Shown piece after piece: positions 36,302-46,849 of a stretch of DNA of 64,000 nt. This stretch comes from an uncultured Sterolibacterium sp. Its GTDB lineage: Bacteria; Pseudomonadota; Gammaproteobacteria; Burkholderiales; Rhodocyclaceae. The position numbers and the translations under genes are program-made. Location: contig CAIVDC010000094.1 of assembly GCA_903904605.1 (NCBI GenBank), positions 1 through 64,000 on the forward strand, written 5' to 3'. Numbering within the stretch: position 1 is the stretch's first letter; the number at the start of each line of letters is the position of its first letter. The notes under the pieces are model-generated. The model was not told the DNA's origin. It searched no databases and worked only from the letters and a program-made list of their open reading frames with translations.

Positions 36302-37834
36302 ATGGATTACTTGAAGATTTTCGATACCACCTTGCGCGATGGCGAGCAGAGCCCCGGTGCTTCGATGACCCGTGAGGAGAAGCTGCGCATTGCGCGTCAG
36401 CTCGAGAAAATGCGCGTCGATGTGATCGAGGCCGGATTCCCGGCCGCTTCAAACGGCGACTTCGAGGCAGTAAAGGCCGTCGCGGCGGCGGTCAAGGACA
36501 GCACCGTTGCTGCGCTATGCCGAACCCAGGACAGGGACATCGCCCGTGCGCTCGAGGCGATCAAGCCCGCCAGGTCAGGGCGCATCCACACTTTCATCGC
36601 CACCAGCCCGATCCATATGGAAAAGAAGCTGCGCATGGCTCCTGACGAGGTCATCACCGCGGCGGTGAATGCCGTGCGCTTCGCCCGCAACGGCATAGAC
36701 GACATAGAGTTCTCCTGCGAGGATGCGGGTCGTTCCGAACTGGATTTTCTCTGCCGCATCATCGAGGCGGTGATCAAGGAAGGCGCGCGGGTCATCAACA
36801 TCCCGGACACGGTCGGCTATAACCTGCCGGAGCAGTATGCAGAACGCATCTTGAGACTACGCGAACGTATTCCGAATTCCGACAAGGTGACCTGGTCTGT
36901 TCATTGCCACAATGACCTCGGACTGGCGGTCGCCAATTCTCTCGCCGCCGTGCTGGTCGGCGCGCGCCAGGTGGAGTGCACTATCAACGGCCTAGGAGAA
37001 CGCGCCGGCAACGCGGCGCTGGAGGAACTGGTCATGGCGGTGCGCACGCGCCAGGATATATTCCCCTGCGACACGCGCATCGACACGACACAGATCCTTG
37101 CCGCCTCGAAAATGGTTTCCGGAATCACCGGCTTCCCAGTGCAGCCGAACAAGGCCATCGTCGGCGCCAATGCTTTCGCGCATGAATCGGGCATTCATCA
37201 GGATGGCGTCCTCAAGCACCGCGAGACCTATGAAATCATGCGCGCCGAGGACGTCGGCTGGAACGCCAACAAGCTCGTCCTCGGAAAGCACTCCGGCCGC
37301 ACGGCATTCAAGGCGCGCCTCAAAGAACTGGGCATCGAGGTCGATTCCGAGCAGATATTGAACTCTGCCTTTACCCGTTTCAAAGAGCTTGCCGACAAAA
37401 AACACGATATCTTCGACGAGGACCTCCACGCCCTGATGAGTGACGAGGCCATGACGCCGGAGCAGGAGCACTTCCGTCTCGTCTCCACGCGCTTTCATTC
37501 GGAAACCGGCGAGACGCCCCATGCGGACATCACGCTGGCCGCAGGCAGCGTCGAGTGCCACGCTTCGGCAGAAGGCAGCGGACCGGTGGATGCTGCCTTC
37601 AAGGCGATCGAGAGCGTCGCCAAGAGCGGCGCCGATCTGTTGCTGTATTCAGTCAATAGCATCACCACCGGCACCGATGCCCAAGGCGAGGTGACGGTTC
37701 GCCTGTCCAAGGAGGGGCGCATCGTCAATGGCCAGGGTGCCGATACCGACATCATCGTCGCTTCGGCCAAGGCCTATCTCAATGCGCTGAACAAGCTGCA
37801 ATCGACGCTCGAGCGGGTCAATCCTCAGGTGTGA
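36302..37834 (+). CDS. leuA: 2-isopropylmalate synthase
   Basis: 510 residues from ATG 36302, six bases after AGGAG; ATG 36296 directly abuts that site and is less likely. The catalytic TIM barrel has [16 protein letters not shown] near residues 5-20 and the metal-binding HCHNDLG near 201-207. The C-terminal LeuA dimer domain (about 385-505) binds leucine for feedback inhibition. It catalyses the first committed step of leucine synthesis from 2-oxoisovalerate and acetyl-CoA, drawing on the ilvBNC products. The 3' end overlaps the convergent DUF2069 gene by 17 bases. Confidence 0.96.
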   Translation: MDYLKIFDTTLRDGEQSPGASMTREEKLRIARQLEKMRVDVIEAGFPAASNGDFEAVKAVAAAVKDSTVAALCRTQDRDIARALEAIKPARSGRIHTFIATSPIHMEKKLRMAPDEVITAAVNAVRFARNGIDDIEFSCEDAGRSELDFLCRIIEAVIKEGARVINIPDTVGYNLPEQYAERILRLRERIPNSDKVTWSVHCHNDLGLAVANSLAAVLVGARQVECTINGLGERAGNAALEELVMAVRTRQDIFPCDTRIDTTQILAASKMVSGITGFPVQPNKAIVGANAFAHESGIHQDGVLKHRETYEIMRAEDVGWNANKLVLGKHSGRTAFKARLKELGIEVDSEQILNSAFTRFKELADKKHDIFDEDLHALMSDEAMTPEQEHFRLVSTRFHSETGETPHADITLAAGSVECHASAEGSGPVDAAFKAIESVAKSGADLLLYSVNSITTGTDAQGEVTVRLSKEGRIVNGQGADTDIIVASAKAYLNALNKLQSTLERVNPQV

Positions 37835-38195
37835 CGGTGTCGGACGGTTGTCTGCTGAACCGTGCATAGATGATTGCGGTGCCAAAGAAGACCGCGGCGA
37901 GGAAGGTTTCGGCCATTGCGGCCGCGCGCGCCAATCCGCCATCGCTGCTGGCACGCACGAGCCCCTCGCCCAAGTAGAGCAGGATCAGCATCGCCGCCCA
38001 CTGGTAGGTGTAGCGCCTGCCGCGCAAGATGCCGAACAGCGGCGCCAACAGCGGTATTACCTTCAACACCAACATCGAGCCGCCCGGGCGCAACGGCGCG
38101 AGCCAGAGTTCCCAGACCAGGCACAACGCGATCAGCGCGATCAGGCTGGCGCTGGCGGTCAAACCGAGGATGCGCAGCGTGTAAGTCTGCTCCAT
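37818..38195 (-). CDS. DUF2069 membrane protein
   Basis: 125 residues with four hydrophobic helices and the conserved-looking [40 protein letters not shown] stretch that I associate with DUF2069. The function is unknown. It is convergent with leuA and overlaps its last 17 bases. It is divergent from yihY, next to which it often occurs in betaproteobacteria. Confidence 0.85.
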   Translation of the reverse strand: MEQTYTLRILGLTASASLIALIALCLVWELWLAPLRPGGSMLVLKVIPLLAPLFGILRGRRYTYQWAAMLILLYLGEGLVRASSDGGLARAAAMAETFLAAVFFGTAIIYARFSRQPSDTVTPED

Positions 38196-38288
38196 GACCG
38201 GGGCCTTTCGCTACAATGATCAAATGAGTGCTCATTATAGTCAGCCTGGCGGGCAATCCTGCCGGCCACCAAGTCACCGCGGCTGGTG

Positions 38289-39113
38289 ATGCTGCTCGCC
38301 CCGTTACGTCTTGCCATCGCTGTCACTCGCCGTTTTTCGACCGAACGCTGCGCTCAGACGGCTGCCAGCCTTTCGTTTTCCAATCTGCTCGGCCTGGTAC
38401 CGTTGATCGCAGTGGGCCTCGCCCTGATCAGCCACTTCCCCTTCGCCGAGGGCATGGGCATGGCACTGGAGAAGTTTCTGCTAGCCAACCTGCTGCCTGA
38501 AAAGGCAGGGGGCATCATCGCGAAATATGCGCTCCAGTTCGCCCACAAGGCTGTGAATCTGACGCTGATCGGTGCGGCAGGGCTGGCGACGACAGCACTG
38601 ATGCAAGTGCTCACCATCGAGCACGCCTTCAACGCCATCTGGCGAGTCAAGGAAAAAAGGCCGATATTGCGGCGCATCGCCATGCACCTTTTGGCCCTGT
38701 CGCTCGGACCCCTGCTGTTCGGCGGCAGCCTGGCGGTGACTGCGTACCTTTCCAGCGTGGCCTTCGGGCTGGTTGATGAACCGAAGTGGCTGAATACCTT
38801 GTTCTTTCGCGTTCTCCCCTTTGTCTTCATGACCATTCTGTTCGCGCTGCTCTACTACGCTGTGCCGAACCGCAAGGTGAAGCGCTGGCATGCCCTGTTC
38901 GGCGGCGCGTTTGCGACGCTGGGGTTTTCATTGATGCAGCGCCTATTCGGCGCCTTCATCATCCGGTTCCCGGCTTACACTGTGGTTTACGGCGCCTTTG
39001 CGGCGATACCGATCTTCCTGGCGTGGCTCTACCTCTCTTGGAGCGTGGTGCTGGTCGGCGCTTTGGTGGTCGCCGAACTGCCGGCTGCCGTGACCAAGCC
39101 CCGCAGAACCTGA
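38289..39113 (+). CDS. YihY/virulence-factor BrkB-family inner-membrane protein
   Basis: About 274 residues with roughly six transmembrane helices. The N-terminus (RRFSTERCAQTAASLSFSNLLGLVPLIAVGLALI) is the typical YihY/UPF0761 opening, and the family's late motif is present (FATLGFSLMQRLFGAFIIRFPAYTVVYGAFAAIPIFLAWLYLSW). The start is ATG 38289, although GTG 38286 is adjacent in frame. It was once annotated as RNase BN; that assignment was wrong, and the role remains unclear. Confidence 0.9.
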   Translation: MLLAPLRLAIAVTRRFSTERCAQTAASLSFSNLLGLVPLIAVGLALISHFPFAEGMGMALEKFLLANLLPEKAGGIIAKYALQFAHKAVNLTLIGAAGLATTALMQVLTIEHAFNAIWRVKEKRPILRRIAMHLLALSLGPLLFGGSLAVTAYLSSVAFGLVDEPKWLNTLFFRVLPFVFMTILFALLYYAVPNRKVKRWHALFGGAFATLGFSLMQRLFGAFIIRFPAYTVVYGAFAAIPIFLAWLYLSWSVVLVGALVVAELPAAVTKPRRT

Positions 39114-39133
39114 TGCCTCGCGGGTCGCCTGCC

Positions 39134-39162
39134 TTGTTTTAAGTGACATTTTCGGCTATACT
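39134..39162 (+). promoter_or_regulatory. Sigma-70 promoter of the rpsP operon
   Basis: TTGTTT (39134-39139), a 17-base spacer, and TATACT (39157-39162), 33 bases before the rpsP ATG. The near-consensus -10 and ideal spacing fit a strong ribosomal-protein promoter. Confidence 0.6.
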
Positions 39163-39195
39163 CGCCAGCTTTTTCCCAAATCCAGGTAACGAGAA

Positions 39196-39450
39196 ATGGT
39201 TGTGATCCGTCTCGCCCGAAGCGGCGCCAAGAAGCGCCCCTTCTACAACATGGTAGTGACCGACTCGCGCAATCGCCGCGACGGACGCTTTGTCGAGCGC
39301 ATTGGCTTTTACAATCCGGTTGCGGCAGGACAAGAGACCGGCTTGCGTGTGGACTTGGCGCGTCTTGCCTACTGGCAAGGGCATGGCGCCCAGCTTTCCC
39401 CCACGGCGGCGCGCCTGGTCAAACAGTTCGGCACTCCTCAGGCTGTCTGA
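39196..39450 (+). CDS. rpsP: 30S ribosomal protein S16
   Basis: 84 residues, typical S16 ([41 protein letters not shown]). It is an assembly protein of the small subunit body. It is first in the conserved operon rpsP-rimM-trmD-rplS. Confidence 0.98.
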   Translation: MVVIRLARSGAKKRPFYNMVVTDSRNRRDGRFVERIGFYNPVAAGQETGLRVDLARLAYWQGHGAQLSPTAARLVKQFGTPQAV

Positions 39451-39473
39451 GTTTGTTCGGGAGTACCCAGGGC

Positions 39474-39974
39474 ATGATCGTCCTGGGGCGCATCATCGCT
39501 CCTTTCGGCGTGCAAGGCTGGGTCAAGGTCCATCCTTTTGGGGATGCGCCGGATGCTTGGTGTCGGATGTCGCAGTGGTGGCTGGCTGCCGATCCTGATG
39601 CCACCGCTTGGCAGCCCTACGCGTTGCAAGAGGCCAACCCGCACGGCAAGGGGCTGGTCGCCAAGTTTGTGGGAATTGACGGCCGCGATGCCGCGGAGGC
39701 CATCGATGGACGTTATGTCGGCGCTCCGCGCGAAGCCTTGCCCGAGAATGCGGCTGACGAATATTACTGGGCCGACCTGGTCGGCCTGGAGGTTTTGAAC
39801 CAAGACGGCGTGCGGCTCGGCAAGGTGGCGAGCCTCCTCTCCAGCGGTGCGCACGAAGTACTCTGTGTGCGTGAAGGAGAACATGAGCGGTTGCTGCCTT
39901 TCGTGGCGCAGGTGGTGAAAAGCGTCGACGTCCGTGGCGGCGTGATTCGAGTCGATTGGGGCGCGGAGTGGTGA
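39474..39974 (+). CDS. rimM: 16S rRNA processing protein RimM
   Basis: 166 residues from ATG 39474 ([19 protein letters not shown]). The N-terminal RimM domain is followed by a PRC-barrel (about 90-165, [16 protein letters not shown]). RimM helps mature the 3' domain of 16S rRNA and binds S19. The start lies 24 bases after rpsP, and the stop overlaps the trmD start. Confidence 0.95.
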   Translation: MIVLGRIIAPFGVQGWVKVHPFGDAPDAWCRMSQWWLAADPDATAWQPYALQEANPHGKGLVAKFVGIDGRDAAEAIDGRYVGAPREALPENAADEYYWADLVGLEVLNQDGVRLGKVASLLSSGAHEVLCVREGEHERLLPFVAQVVKSVDVRGGVIRVDWGAEW

Positions 39975-40723
39975 GCCTGGAGATTGACGTCGTCACCCTG
40001 TTCCCGGAGATGTTCGCCGCAGTGACGCAATCGGGCATCACCCGGCGGGCTCTGGAACGCAGTCTGTGGCGACTGAATTGCTGGAATCCGCGAGATTTTG
40101 CGCAGGATAACCACCGCACGGTCGATGATCGGCCATACGGTGGCGGCCCGGGCATGGTGATGCTGGTTCAGCCTTTGGAGAAGGCGATCGCGGCGGCCAA
40201 GGCGAGACGACGCGAGTCGGGCGAAGTTGACGCGACGGTGATTTACTTGTCGCCGCAGGGCAAGCCGCTAAAGGATGGAAGGGTGGCGGAATTGGCGCAT
40301 TCGACAGGTGCGATCCTGCTTTGCGGGCGCTACGAGGGTGTTGATGAGCGACTGGTCGAGCGTTGCGTGGATGAGGAGTTGTCGATTGGCGATTTCGTCC
40401 TCTCCGGCGGAGAGATCGCCGCTCTGGCGTTGATCGACGCGGCGGTGCGGCGACTGCCGGGCGCCCTGAATGACGCCGACTCGGCCAGCGAGGAGTCATT
40501 CGTCGATGGCTTGCTCGACTGCCCGCATTACACCCGGCCCGAGGAATACGAAGGCATGCGGGTGCCGGAGGTGCTGTTGTCCGGCAACCATGAGAAGATC
40601 CGTCTTTGGCGGCTGAAACAGGGGCTGGGGCGGACTTGGCTGCGGCGACCGGATCTGCTCGCGGGCCGGGCGCTGAGCCGCGAAGAAGCAAACCTGCTGG
40701 AAGAATTCCGGCGGGAGTTGTAG
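39971..40723 (+). CDS. trmD: tRNA (guanine-37-N1)-methyltransferase
   Basis: About 250 residues. GTG 39971 overlaps the rimM stop as GTGA; the adjacent GTG 39968 is equally possible. The SPOUT-class knot and the AdoMet-binding [32 protein letters not shown] near residues 113-145 are clear. It methylates G37 of tRNAs to prevent +1 frameshifting. Confidence 0.96.
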   Translation: MSLEIDVVTLFPEMFAAVTQSGITRRALERSLWRLNCWNPRDFAQDNHRTVDDRPYGGGPGMVMLVQPLEKAIAAAKARRRESGEVDATVIYLSPQGKPLKDGRVAELAHSTGAILLCGRYEGVDERLVERCVDEELSIGDFVLSGGEIAALALIDAAVRRLPGALNDADSASEESFVDGLLDCPHYTRPEEYEGMRVPEVLLSGNHEKIRLWRLKQGLGRTWLRRPDLLAGRALSREEANLLEEFRREL

Positions 40724-40839
40724 CAGCAGAAGCAGTAGCAGAAATGGCAGTGGTAATATCGCTGCGACACAAATAAACGCGCGCATCAGAGTCTCTGCTC
40801 TGCGCGAACGGCCAAAGGCCATGACCAGAAGGAATCAAC

Positions 40840-41205
40840 ATGAACCTGATCCAGCAACTCGAAGAGGAAGAAATCGCCCGCTTGGGCAAGACCATCCCGG
40901 ACTTTGCCCCGGGCGACACCGTTGTTGTCCAGGTGAAGGTCAAGGAAGGCACCCGCGAACGCACCCAGGCCTACGAAGGGGTGGTGATCGCCAAGAGGAA
41001 CCGCGGCCTCAACTCCAGTTTCATCGTACGCAAGATTTCCGCCGGCGAAGGTGTCGAGCGTACCTTCCAGAGCTATTCTCCGATGATCGCGAGCATCGAG
41101 GTCAAGCGCCGCGGCGATGTTCGCCGCGCCAAGCTCTACTACTTGCGCGAGCGTTCCGGCAAGTCGGCGCGGATCAAGGAAAAGCTCACCAGAAAGCAGT
41201 CCTGA
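40840..41205 (+). CDS. rplS: 50S ribosomal protein L19
   Basis: 121 residues, typical L19 ([23 protein letters not shown]...[21 protein letters not shown]). It lies at the 30S-50S interface. The 116-base gap after trmD holds AGCAG-like short repeats and a possible imperfect stem around CAGAG/CTCTG, which may be an upstream control region. A strong terminator follows. Confidence 0.98.
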   Translation: MNLIQQLEEEEIARLGKTIPDFAPGDTVVVQVKVKEGTRERTQAYEGVVIAKRNRGLNSSFIVRKISAGEGVERTFQSYSPMIASIEVKRRGDVRRAKLYYLRERSGKSARIKEKLTRKQS

Positions 41206-41216
41206 GAGTTGTTTCC

Positions 41217-41262
41217 GGAAAGGACGCCAGGGCCATGGCCCTGGCGTCCTTTCCTTGCTTCC
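41217..41262 (+). terminator. Strong terminator after rplS
   Basis: An 18-bp perfect inverted repeat (41217-41234 with 41237-41254, separated by AT) starts GGAAAGGACGCC and is followed by TTGCTT. It lies between convergent rplS and folE2. The reverse orientation is flanked by AACAACTC rather than a T-run, so it mainly serves the rpsP operon. Confidence 0.85.
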
Positions 41263-41296
41263 AGACTACCCAGACTAGAAAATTGCCAAGCGTTCG

Positions 41297-42100
41297 CTAG
41301 ACACGCTTGTCGCGTTCGATGAGCGCGTAGGCGGAGTGATTGTGTATCGACTCGAAGTTTTCTGATTCGATCACGTAGGCGTCTATGCGCCGATCGGCGT
41401 TGAGCATGCCGGCGACGTCGCGCACCATGTCTTCGACGAATTTCGGATTGTCGTAAGCGCGTTCGGTGACGTACTTTTCGTCCGGGCGCTTCAAAAGGCC
41501 ATACAGTTCGCAGGAGGCTTGGCCCTCGATCATCTGAACCAGATCTTCGATCCAGACGAAGTCGTTGGTGGTCGCGGTGACGGTGACATGCGAACGCTGA
41601 TTGTGGGCGCCGCGCTCGGAAATCTTCTTGGAGCAAGGACACAGGCTGGTGACCGGCACCACCACCTTGGTCGTCTGGCGGTATTCGCCGCCGGGCAATA
41701 TCTCGCCGAAGAAGCTGACTTCGTAGTCCATCAGGCTCTTTACCTTGGAAACCGGCGCTTCCTTGTTGATGAAATAGGGGAAGCCGATCTCGATCTGACC
41801 GGTCTCCGCCTCAAGGAGGACTACCATTTCGCGCAGCATCCGCTCGAAGCTTTCAACCGAGATTTCACGGTCCTGGGCGTTCAATATCTCCACGAAGCGA
41901 GACATGTGCGTGCCCTTGAAGTTGTGCGGCAGGCCGACATACATGTTGAACATGGCGATGGTGTGCTGGACGCCGCCGCTTTTGTCGAGCACTTTGACCG
42001 GGTGGCGGATGCTCTTGATCCCTACTTTGTTGATCGGCAGTTGCCGCGAATCGGAACTACCTTGTACGTCTGCAATGGCCATAGCGTCCCTGCTGTTCAT
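41297..42100 (-). CDS. folE2: GTP cyclohydrolase FolE2 (type IB)
   Basis: 267 residues of the FolE2/MptA family, recognised by [28 protein letters not shown], the [22 protein letters not shown] segment with the catalytic cysteine, and a C-terminal [13 protein letters not shown]. It opens GTP to dihydroneopterin triphosphate, the first step of folate synthesis, and accepts metals other than zinc. GAGGAG precedes ATG 42100. It lies downstream of dxs on the same strand after 52 bases. Confidence 0.95.
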   Translation of the reverse strand: MNSRDAMAIADVQGSSDSRQLPINKVGIKSIRHPVKVLDKSGGVQHTIAMFNMYVGLPHNFKGTHMSRFVEILNAQDREISVESFERMLREMVVLLEAETGQIEIGFPYFINKEAPVSKVKSLMDYEVSFFGEILPGGEYRQTTKVVVPVTSLCPCSKKISERGAHNQRSHVTVTATTNDFVWIEDLVQMIEGQASCELYGLLKRPDEKYVTERAYDNPKFVEDMVRDVAGMLNADRRIDAYVIESENFESIHNHSAYALIERDKRV

Positions 42101-42152
42101 GGAGTGCGCTCCTCGGGAAAGGGCCGCGCCGTCTGAGACCGGCGCAACCGGT

Positions 42153-44036
42153 TCAGCGGATCATATCATTCCCGACTAGATTACTCAAGTTCTTGACCGC
42201 GTTATTCACACTGCTGACGATGCCGGCAGCATCGAGCCCGAGTTGCGACAGTAGATGCATGGAATCGCCATGGTCTATGAATCGGTCGGGAAGCCCGAGC
42301 CGCACGAGCGGCGTGGTGAGTCCCAGGCTCGCAAGGCAGCGCGCCACTTCCGAGCCGGCACCGCCGATCACGGTGTTTTCTTCCAGGCTCACCAACAGTT
42401 CATGGGTCCGGGCCAGTTCCCCCACCAACGCGGCGTCGAGTGGCTTGACGAAACGCATGTTGGCGACGCTGGCATCGAGTTCTTCGGCGGCCTGCAGGGC
42501 CGGTGCGAGCATGCTGCCGAAGGCCAGCAGCGCGACCCGAGTGCCCCGCCGTCGCAGTTCGCCCTTGCCGATGGGGATGCTGTCGAGCGACCCGACAACG
42601 GGTACGCCCGCGCCGGGCCCGCGCGGATAGCGTACCGCGGACGGACCTTGGTGGCGGAAGGCGGTTGAGAGCATCTTCCGGCATTCGTTCTCGTCGGCAG
42701 GGGCCATCACGACCATGTTGGGGATGCAGGTGAGATAGCAAAGATCGAAGGCGCCGTTGTGCGTGGCGCCGTCGGCGCCGACCAAGCCGCCGCGGTCGAT
42801 CGCCAGCATCACGGGCAGGTTCTGCAAGGCGATGTCATGGATCAACTGGTCATAGGCCCGCTGCAGGAAGGTCGAGTAGATTGCCACCACCGGCTTCATG
42901 CCCTCGCAGGCAAGTCCGGCAGCGAAGGTCAAAGCATGCTGCTCGGCAATGCCGACATCGTGATAGCGGCCCGGATACTCCTGGGCGAAGCGAACCAGAC
43001 CGGAACCCTCGCGCATGGCCGGAGTGATGCCGATCAGTCGCTCGTCTGCCGCGGCCATGTCGCAAAGCCAGTCGCCGAAAACCTGCGTGTACGTGAGTTT
43101 GCCTGCCTTGCCGGCAAGGATGCCATCGGCAGTGTCGAACTTGGAGACACCGTGGTAGAGCACCGGGTCGGCTTCCGCGAGCTTGTATCCCTGGCCTTTC
43201 CGGGTGATGACATGGAGGAACTGCGGCCCCTTCAAGACCTTCAGGTTCTGTAGGGTCGGAATCAGGGAATCGAGATCGTGGCCATCGATCGGGCCGATGT
43301 AGTTGAAGCCGAGTTCTTCGAAAAGGGTGCCGGGCGTGAGCATGCCCTTCATGTGCTCCTCGGCGCGCTTGGCGAACTCCAGGACCGAGGGCATCGCTGA
43401 CAGGACTTTCTCTCCGGCCTTCCTTGCGGCGTTGAAGGTGCGGCCTGAAAACAGGCGTGCCAGGTATTTGTTGAGCGCCCCGACCGGAGGAGAAATCGAC
43501 ATGTCGTTGTCGTTCAGGACAACCAGCAGGTTGGCGTCGACGACGCCGGCATTGTTGAGTGCCTCGAAAGCCATCCCGGCCGACATCGCGCCGTCGCCGA
43601 TGATCGCCACGACGTGCCGCGCCTCGCCCTTGTCGCGCGCGGCCACGGCCATACCTAGCGCCGCGGAGATCGAGGTCGATGAATGGCCGACGCCGAAAGT
43701 GTCGTACTCGCTCTCGGTGCGCCGCGGAAAGCCTGCGATGCCGCCCTGCATGCGCAGCTTGGCCATGCCGGCACGGCGGCCGGTGAGCACCTTGTGTGCG
43801 TAGGTCTGGTGGCCCACATCCCAGACCAGCCGGTCGTGAGGTGTGTCGAATGCATAGTGAAGTGCGATGGTCAGTTCGATGGTGCCGAGATTGGAAGAAA
43901 GATGGCCGCCGGTCTTGGCTACCGATTCGAGCAGGAACTCGCGTAGTTCATTGGCCAACTGCGCCAGATCCGAGCGATCCAGCTGACGCAGGGCGGCGGG
44001 AAAGTTGATGGTGTCGAGCAGGGGCGTGGAAGACAT
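42153..44036 (-). CDS. dxs: 1-deoxy-D-xylulose-5-phosphate synthase
   Basis: 627 residues. The thiamine-diphosphate motif is [18 protein letters not shown] near residues 148-165, followed by the pyrimidine domain ([17 protein letters not shown]) and the C-terminal transketolase domain. It condenses pyruvate and glyceraldehyde 3-phosphate in the first step of the MEP isoprenoid pathway and feeds thiamine and pyridoxal synthesis too. It follows ispA by 15 bases; ispH of the same pathway is at 57015. Confidence 0.97.
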   Translation of the reverse strand: MSSTPLLDTINFPAALRQLDRSDLAQLANELREFLLESVAKTGGHLSSNLGTIELTIALHYAFDTPHDRLVWDVGHQTYAHKVLTGRRAGMAKLRMQGGIAGFPRRTESEYDTFGVGHSSTSISAALGMAVAARDKGEARHVVAIIGDGAMSAGMAFEALNNAGVVDANLLVVLNDNDMSISPPVGALNKYLARLFSGRTFNAARKAGEKVLSAMPSVLEFAKRAEEHMKGMLTPGTLFEELGFNYIGPIDGHDLDSLIPTLQNLKVLKGPQFLHVITRKGQGYKLAEADPVLYHGVSKFDTADGILAGKAGKLTYTQVFGDWLCDMAAADERLIGITPAMREGSGLVRFAQEYPGRYHDVGIAEQHALTFAAGLACEGMKPVVAIYSTFLQRAYDQLIHDIALQNLPVMLAIDRGGLVGADGATHNGAFDLCYLTCIPNMVVMAPADENECRKMLSTAFRHQGPSAVRYPRGPGAGVPVVGSLDSIPIGKGELRRRGTRVALLAFGSMLAPALQAAEELDASVANMRFVKPLDAALVGELARTHELLVSLEENTVIGGAGSEVARCLASLGLTTPLVRLGLPDRFIDHGDSMHLLSQLGLDAAGIVSSVNNAVKNLSNLVGNDMIR

Positions 44037-44051
44037 GGCGCAGGCGCGTGC

Positions 44052-44939
44052 TCAGAAGCTGCGGTCGACGATGAAATCGGTGAGCTGATGCAGGCGCTGC
44101 GCGGCCTCGCCGAACGGTGCGAGTCCCTCATGGGCGGCGGTGCGCAGTCCGGCCGCCTTCTCCTTGGCGCGGACCAAGCCGAGCAGGCTGACGTAGGTGG
44201 GCTTGTTCTGGGCGGCATCCTTGCCGGCCGTCTTGCCCAGCGTGGCCGTGGACGCCTCGGCGTCGAGGATGTCATCGACCACCTGAAAGAGCAGCCCCGC
44301 GAGCTTGGCGAAATGGTCGAGCCTGGCCAATTCCGCCTCGGCCAGGGGGCTGCCGCAGTGGGCACCGAGCATGACAGCGGCGCGGATGAGTGCACCGGTC
44401 TTGCGGATATGCATGAACTCCAGTTCTTCGGGTGTCAGCGCGCAGCCGACCGCCGCGAGGTCGATCGCTTGTCCACCGGCCATGCCGCGCGAGCCCGATG
44501 CGCGGGCGAGCAGACCTATCATGATCAGTTGGCGCCTGCTGTCCGTCACCAGTTCAGGCTCCGCAAGCAGCTTGAACGCCAAGGACTGCAAAGCGTCGCC
44601 CACCAGGAGCGCAGTCGCCTCGTCGAACTGGACGTGGCAGGTGGGCTTGCCGCGACGCAGGACGTCATTGTCCATGCATGGCAGATCATCATGGACCAGG
44701 GAGTAAATGTGGATCAGCTCGATGGCCGCCGCCACAACGTCGAGCCGGCCGGCTTCGGCCCCGCAGATATCGCCGACGGCATGGCTCAGCAGGGGCCGGA
44801 CGCGTTTTCCGCCGCCGAGGGCGGCGTAGCGCATCGCCTGATGAAGGCGCTGAGGTGTGATGGTGGCGGCAGGCAGAAGTCGTTCGAGGGCGGTTTCGGT
44901 GCGCTGCTGTATCGCGCTCATCCAGGAGAGAAATTCCAT
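44052..44939 (-). CDS. ispA: Farnesyl diphosphate synthase (geranyltranstransferase)
   Basis: 295 residues with both aspartate-rich motifs of prenyltransferases: DDLPCMDND (DDxxxxD type, near residues 90-98) and DDILD near 228-232. It builds farnesyl diphosphate from IPP and DMAPP. The start is ATG 44939, seven bases after xseB; a second ATG 44921 is possible. It belongs to the xseB-ispA-dxs operon widespread in proteobacteria. Confidence 0.96.
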   Translation of the reverse strand: MEFLSWMSAIQQRTETALERLLPAATITPQRLHQAMRYAALGGGKRVRPLLSHAVGDICGAEAGRLDVVAAAIELIHIYSLVHDDLPCMDNDVLRRGKPTCHVQFDEATALLVGDALQSLAFKLLAEPELVTDSRRQLIMIGLLARASGSRGMAGGQAIDLAAVGCALTPEELEFMHIRKTGALIRAAVMLGAHCGSPLAEAELARLDHFAKLAGLLFQVVDDILDAEASTATLGKTAGKDAAQNKPTYVSLLGLVRAKEKAAGLRTAAHEGLAPFGEAAQRLHQLTDFIVDRSF

Positions 44940-44946
44940 GGTGATC

Positions 44947-45189
44947 TTATTCGTCAGAGCTCGCGTTGCCGGCGACGAAATCGCGCAGCTGACCTGCTTC
45001 GAGAATTTGCAATTTGTGTTCGGCCGCAGTCAAGGCTTCCTGGCAGTGCTTGAGCAAAGCCGCACCGCGCTCAAAGGCTGTCAACGATTGCTCGAGGGGC
45101 AGCTGGCCAGCTTCCATTTCCCGGACAATGGCTTCGAGTTCGGCAAGCGCGGCTTCGAAAGAGGCGGGGGGATGGCTCGGTTTGCCCAT
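44947..45189 (-). CDS. xseB: Exodeoxyribonuclease VII small subunit
   Basis: 80 residues, with the helical hairpin typical of XseB (SFEAALAELEAIVREMEAGQLPLEQSLTAFERGAALLKHCQ). It associates with XseA (elsewhere) to degrade single-stranded DNA. It is first in the operon. A TTGACC (45263-45258) followed after 17 bases by TTACTT on the minus strand is a weak promoter candidate. Confidence 0.95.
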   Translation of the reverse strand: MGKPSHPPASFEAALAELEAIVREMEAGQLPLEQSLTAFERGAALLKHCQEALTAAEHKLQILEAGQLRDFVAGNASSDE

Positions 45190-45342
45190 GTGTTGGCTTG
45201 ATCAATGAGAGCTGCGTCGCAGCTGTGGCTTTAAAAGTAACTTATCGTGCGTCCTGCGGTCAAATCCCGCCGCCCTACGACGAAGGGTAGATTATACTTA
45301 TACGCTTTCCTGTTTCCGGGTTTTTCTTGAGGCTTGGGAGGT

Positions 45343-46455
45343 ATGAGCAACATTGCCGAACTGGCCGATCAAGCCGCGCGCCTTGCGCCCGCCGCTACGC
45401 AACTGCCCGTGTCGTGGTATTTCGACGAGAAGCGGTTCGAGTTGGAGAAGAAGCTGCTCTTCGCCGAGGGGCCGGTTTATGTCGGACATGAGCTCATGGT
45501 GCCCGAGGTCAACGATTACCGCAGCCTTGAATGGCTCGACCATGCCAAGCTGCTGGTGCGCCACGAGGATGGCATCGACCTCATGTCCAACGTCTGCCGC
45601 CATCGCCAGGCGATCATGCTGCAAGGCTCGGGCAAGGCCAAGAATATCGTCTGTCCTATCCATCGCTGGACCTATGACACGCGCGGCCGGTTGATCGGCG
45701 CACCGCAATTTCCGGCCAATCCTTGCCTCAATCTCGGCAAGCGAAGGCTGGAGAGCTGGAACGGGCTGCTGTTCAATGGGCCCCGCCAGGCGCAAAGCGA
45801 TCTCGCCGGCATGCGTGTGGCCGGCGAATTCGATTTTTCCGGCTATAAGCTGGACCGTGTCGAACTGCACTCCTGCAATTACAACTGGAAAACCTTCATC
45901 GAAGTCTATCTCGAGGATTATCACGTCCGTCCCTATCACCCCGGACTGGGCAACTTCGTGACCTGCGATGATTTGAGCTGGCAGTTCGGCGAGTGGTATT
46001 CGGTCCAGCGCGTCGGCATTACCTCCTTGGCGAATGCCGGCTCAAAGGCTTACGAGCGCTGGCAGAAGGCGGTGCTTGACTATTACCGCGACGAAAGGCC
46101 CAAGCAGGGCGCGATATGGCTGACCTATTTTCCGAACATCATGGTCGAGTGGTATCCGCATGTGCTGGTGGTGTCGACCCTGATTCCCCAGGATGTGGAC
46201 AAGACCCTGAATGTGGTCGAGTTCTACTATCCCGAGGACATCGCACTGTTCGAACGCGAGTTCATCGAGGCTGAACAGGCCGCCTACATGGAGACGGCGA
46301 TCGAGGATGACGACATCGCAGAGCGCATGGACCGCGGCCGCCATGCGCTGATGCAGGCGGGTGCCAGCGACGCCGGACCTTACCAGTCGCCGCTGGAAGA
46401 CGGCATGAGGCACTTCCACGAGTTCTACCGGCGCATCGTCGAGGCGCAACTCTGA
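45343..46455 (+). CDS. Rieske [2Fe-2S] oxygenase alpha-subunit-like protein
   Basis: 370 residues. The Rieske cluster motif is C85-x-H87 and C104-x2-H107. The mononuclear iron site is D192-x-H194-x4-H199 (EDYHVRPYH), so the catalytic domain looks intact. No reductase, ferredoxin or beta subunit is encoded nearby. It belongs to the ring-hydroxylating/choline-monooxygenase-like group, but the substrate is unknown. It is divergent from xseB-ispA-dxs, a linkage I recall in other betaproteobacteria. GAGG sites lie just upstream of ATG 45343. It heads a three-gene run with a SpoIIAA-like protein and a rhodanese. Confidence 0.88.
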   Translation: MSNIAELADQAARLAPAATQLPVSWYFDEKRFELEKKLLFAEGPVYVGHELMVPEVNDYRSLEWLDHAKLLVRHEDGIDLMSNVCRHRQAIMLQGSGKAKNIVCPIHRWTYDTRGRLIGAPQFPANPCLNLGKRRLESWNGLLFNGPRQAQSDLAGMRVAGEFDFSGYKLDRVELHSCNYNWKTFIEVYLEDYHVRPYHPGLGNFVTCDDLSWQFGEWYSVQRVGITSLANAGSKAYERWQKAVLDYYRDERPKQGAIWLTYFPNIMVEWYPHVLVVSTLIPQDVDKTLNVVEFYYPEDIALFEREFIEAEQAAYMETAIEDDDIAERMDRGRHALMQAGASDAGPYQSPLEDGMRHFHEFYRRIVEAQL

Positions 46456-46498
46456 GCCTTTTCTCGATTCAGGCGAGGCTTGTTACAGGAACATCACC

Positions 46499-46849
46499 AT
46501 GATTGCCACCGACCATCAGGACAAACGTCTCTCCGTCACCGTCTTCGGCGAGTTCACTCTCGCCGATTTCAAGGAGTTCGAGGATCTGGTGCGCTACAAG
46601 ATACAGTTCGAGGGGCCAGTCAATCTGTTCTTCGACCTGCGCCAGATGGCCGACTTTACGCTCGACGTGGCATGGGAGGAGATCAAGTTCTCGCGCCAGC
46701 ATCCCCATGATTTCGTTCGTGTCGCGGTTCTCACCGACAGCCAGTGGGTGACTTGGAGCGCCTGGCTGTCGCAGGCCTTCGTCGATGCCGACCTGCGCGT
46801 CTTCTCGGATGAGAGCGAAGCGCGCGCCTGGCTGGACAGCGCCGAATGA
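46499..46849 (+). CDS. SpoIIAA-like (STAS-related) protein
   Basis: 116 residues with an alpha/beta layout (DKRLSVTVFGEFTLADFKEFEDLV ... VNLFFDLRQMADFTLDVAWEEIKF ... RVAVLTDSQWVTWSAWLSQAFV ... LRVFSDESEARAWL) that matches the SpoIIAA-like/STAS domain proteins related to CRAL-TRIO folds. Such proteins may bind lipids or act as regulatory scaffolds; no specific role is known. It follows the Rieske gene by 43 bases, and its stop overlaps the next start as ATGA. Confidence 0.8.
   Translation: MIATDHQDKRLSVTVFGEFTLADFKEFEDLVRYKIQFEGPVNLFFDLRQMADFTLDVAWEEIKFSRQHPHDFVRVAVLTDSQWVTWSAWLSQAFVDADLRVFSDESEARAWLDSAE

Noticed and set aside
40724-40760. AGCAG-like short tandem repeats after trmD
   Set aside because: The copies are imperfect and span under 40 bases; there is no evidence of a functional repeat or array.
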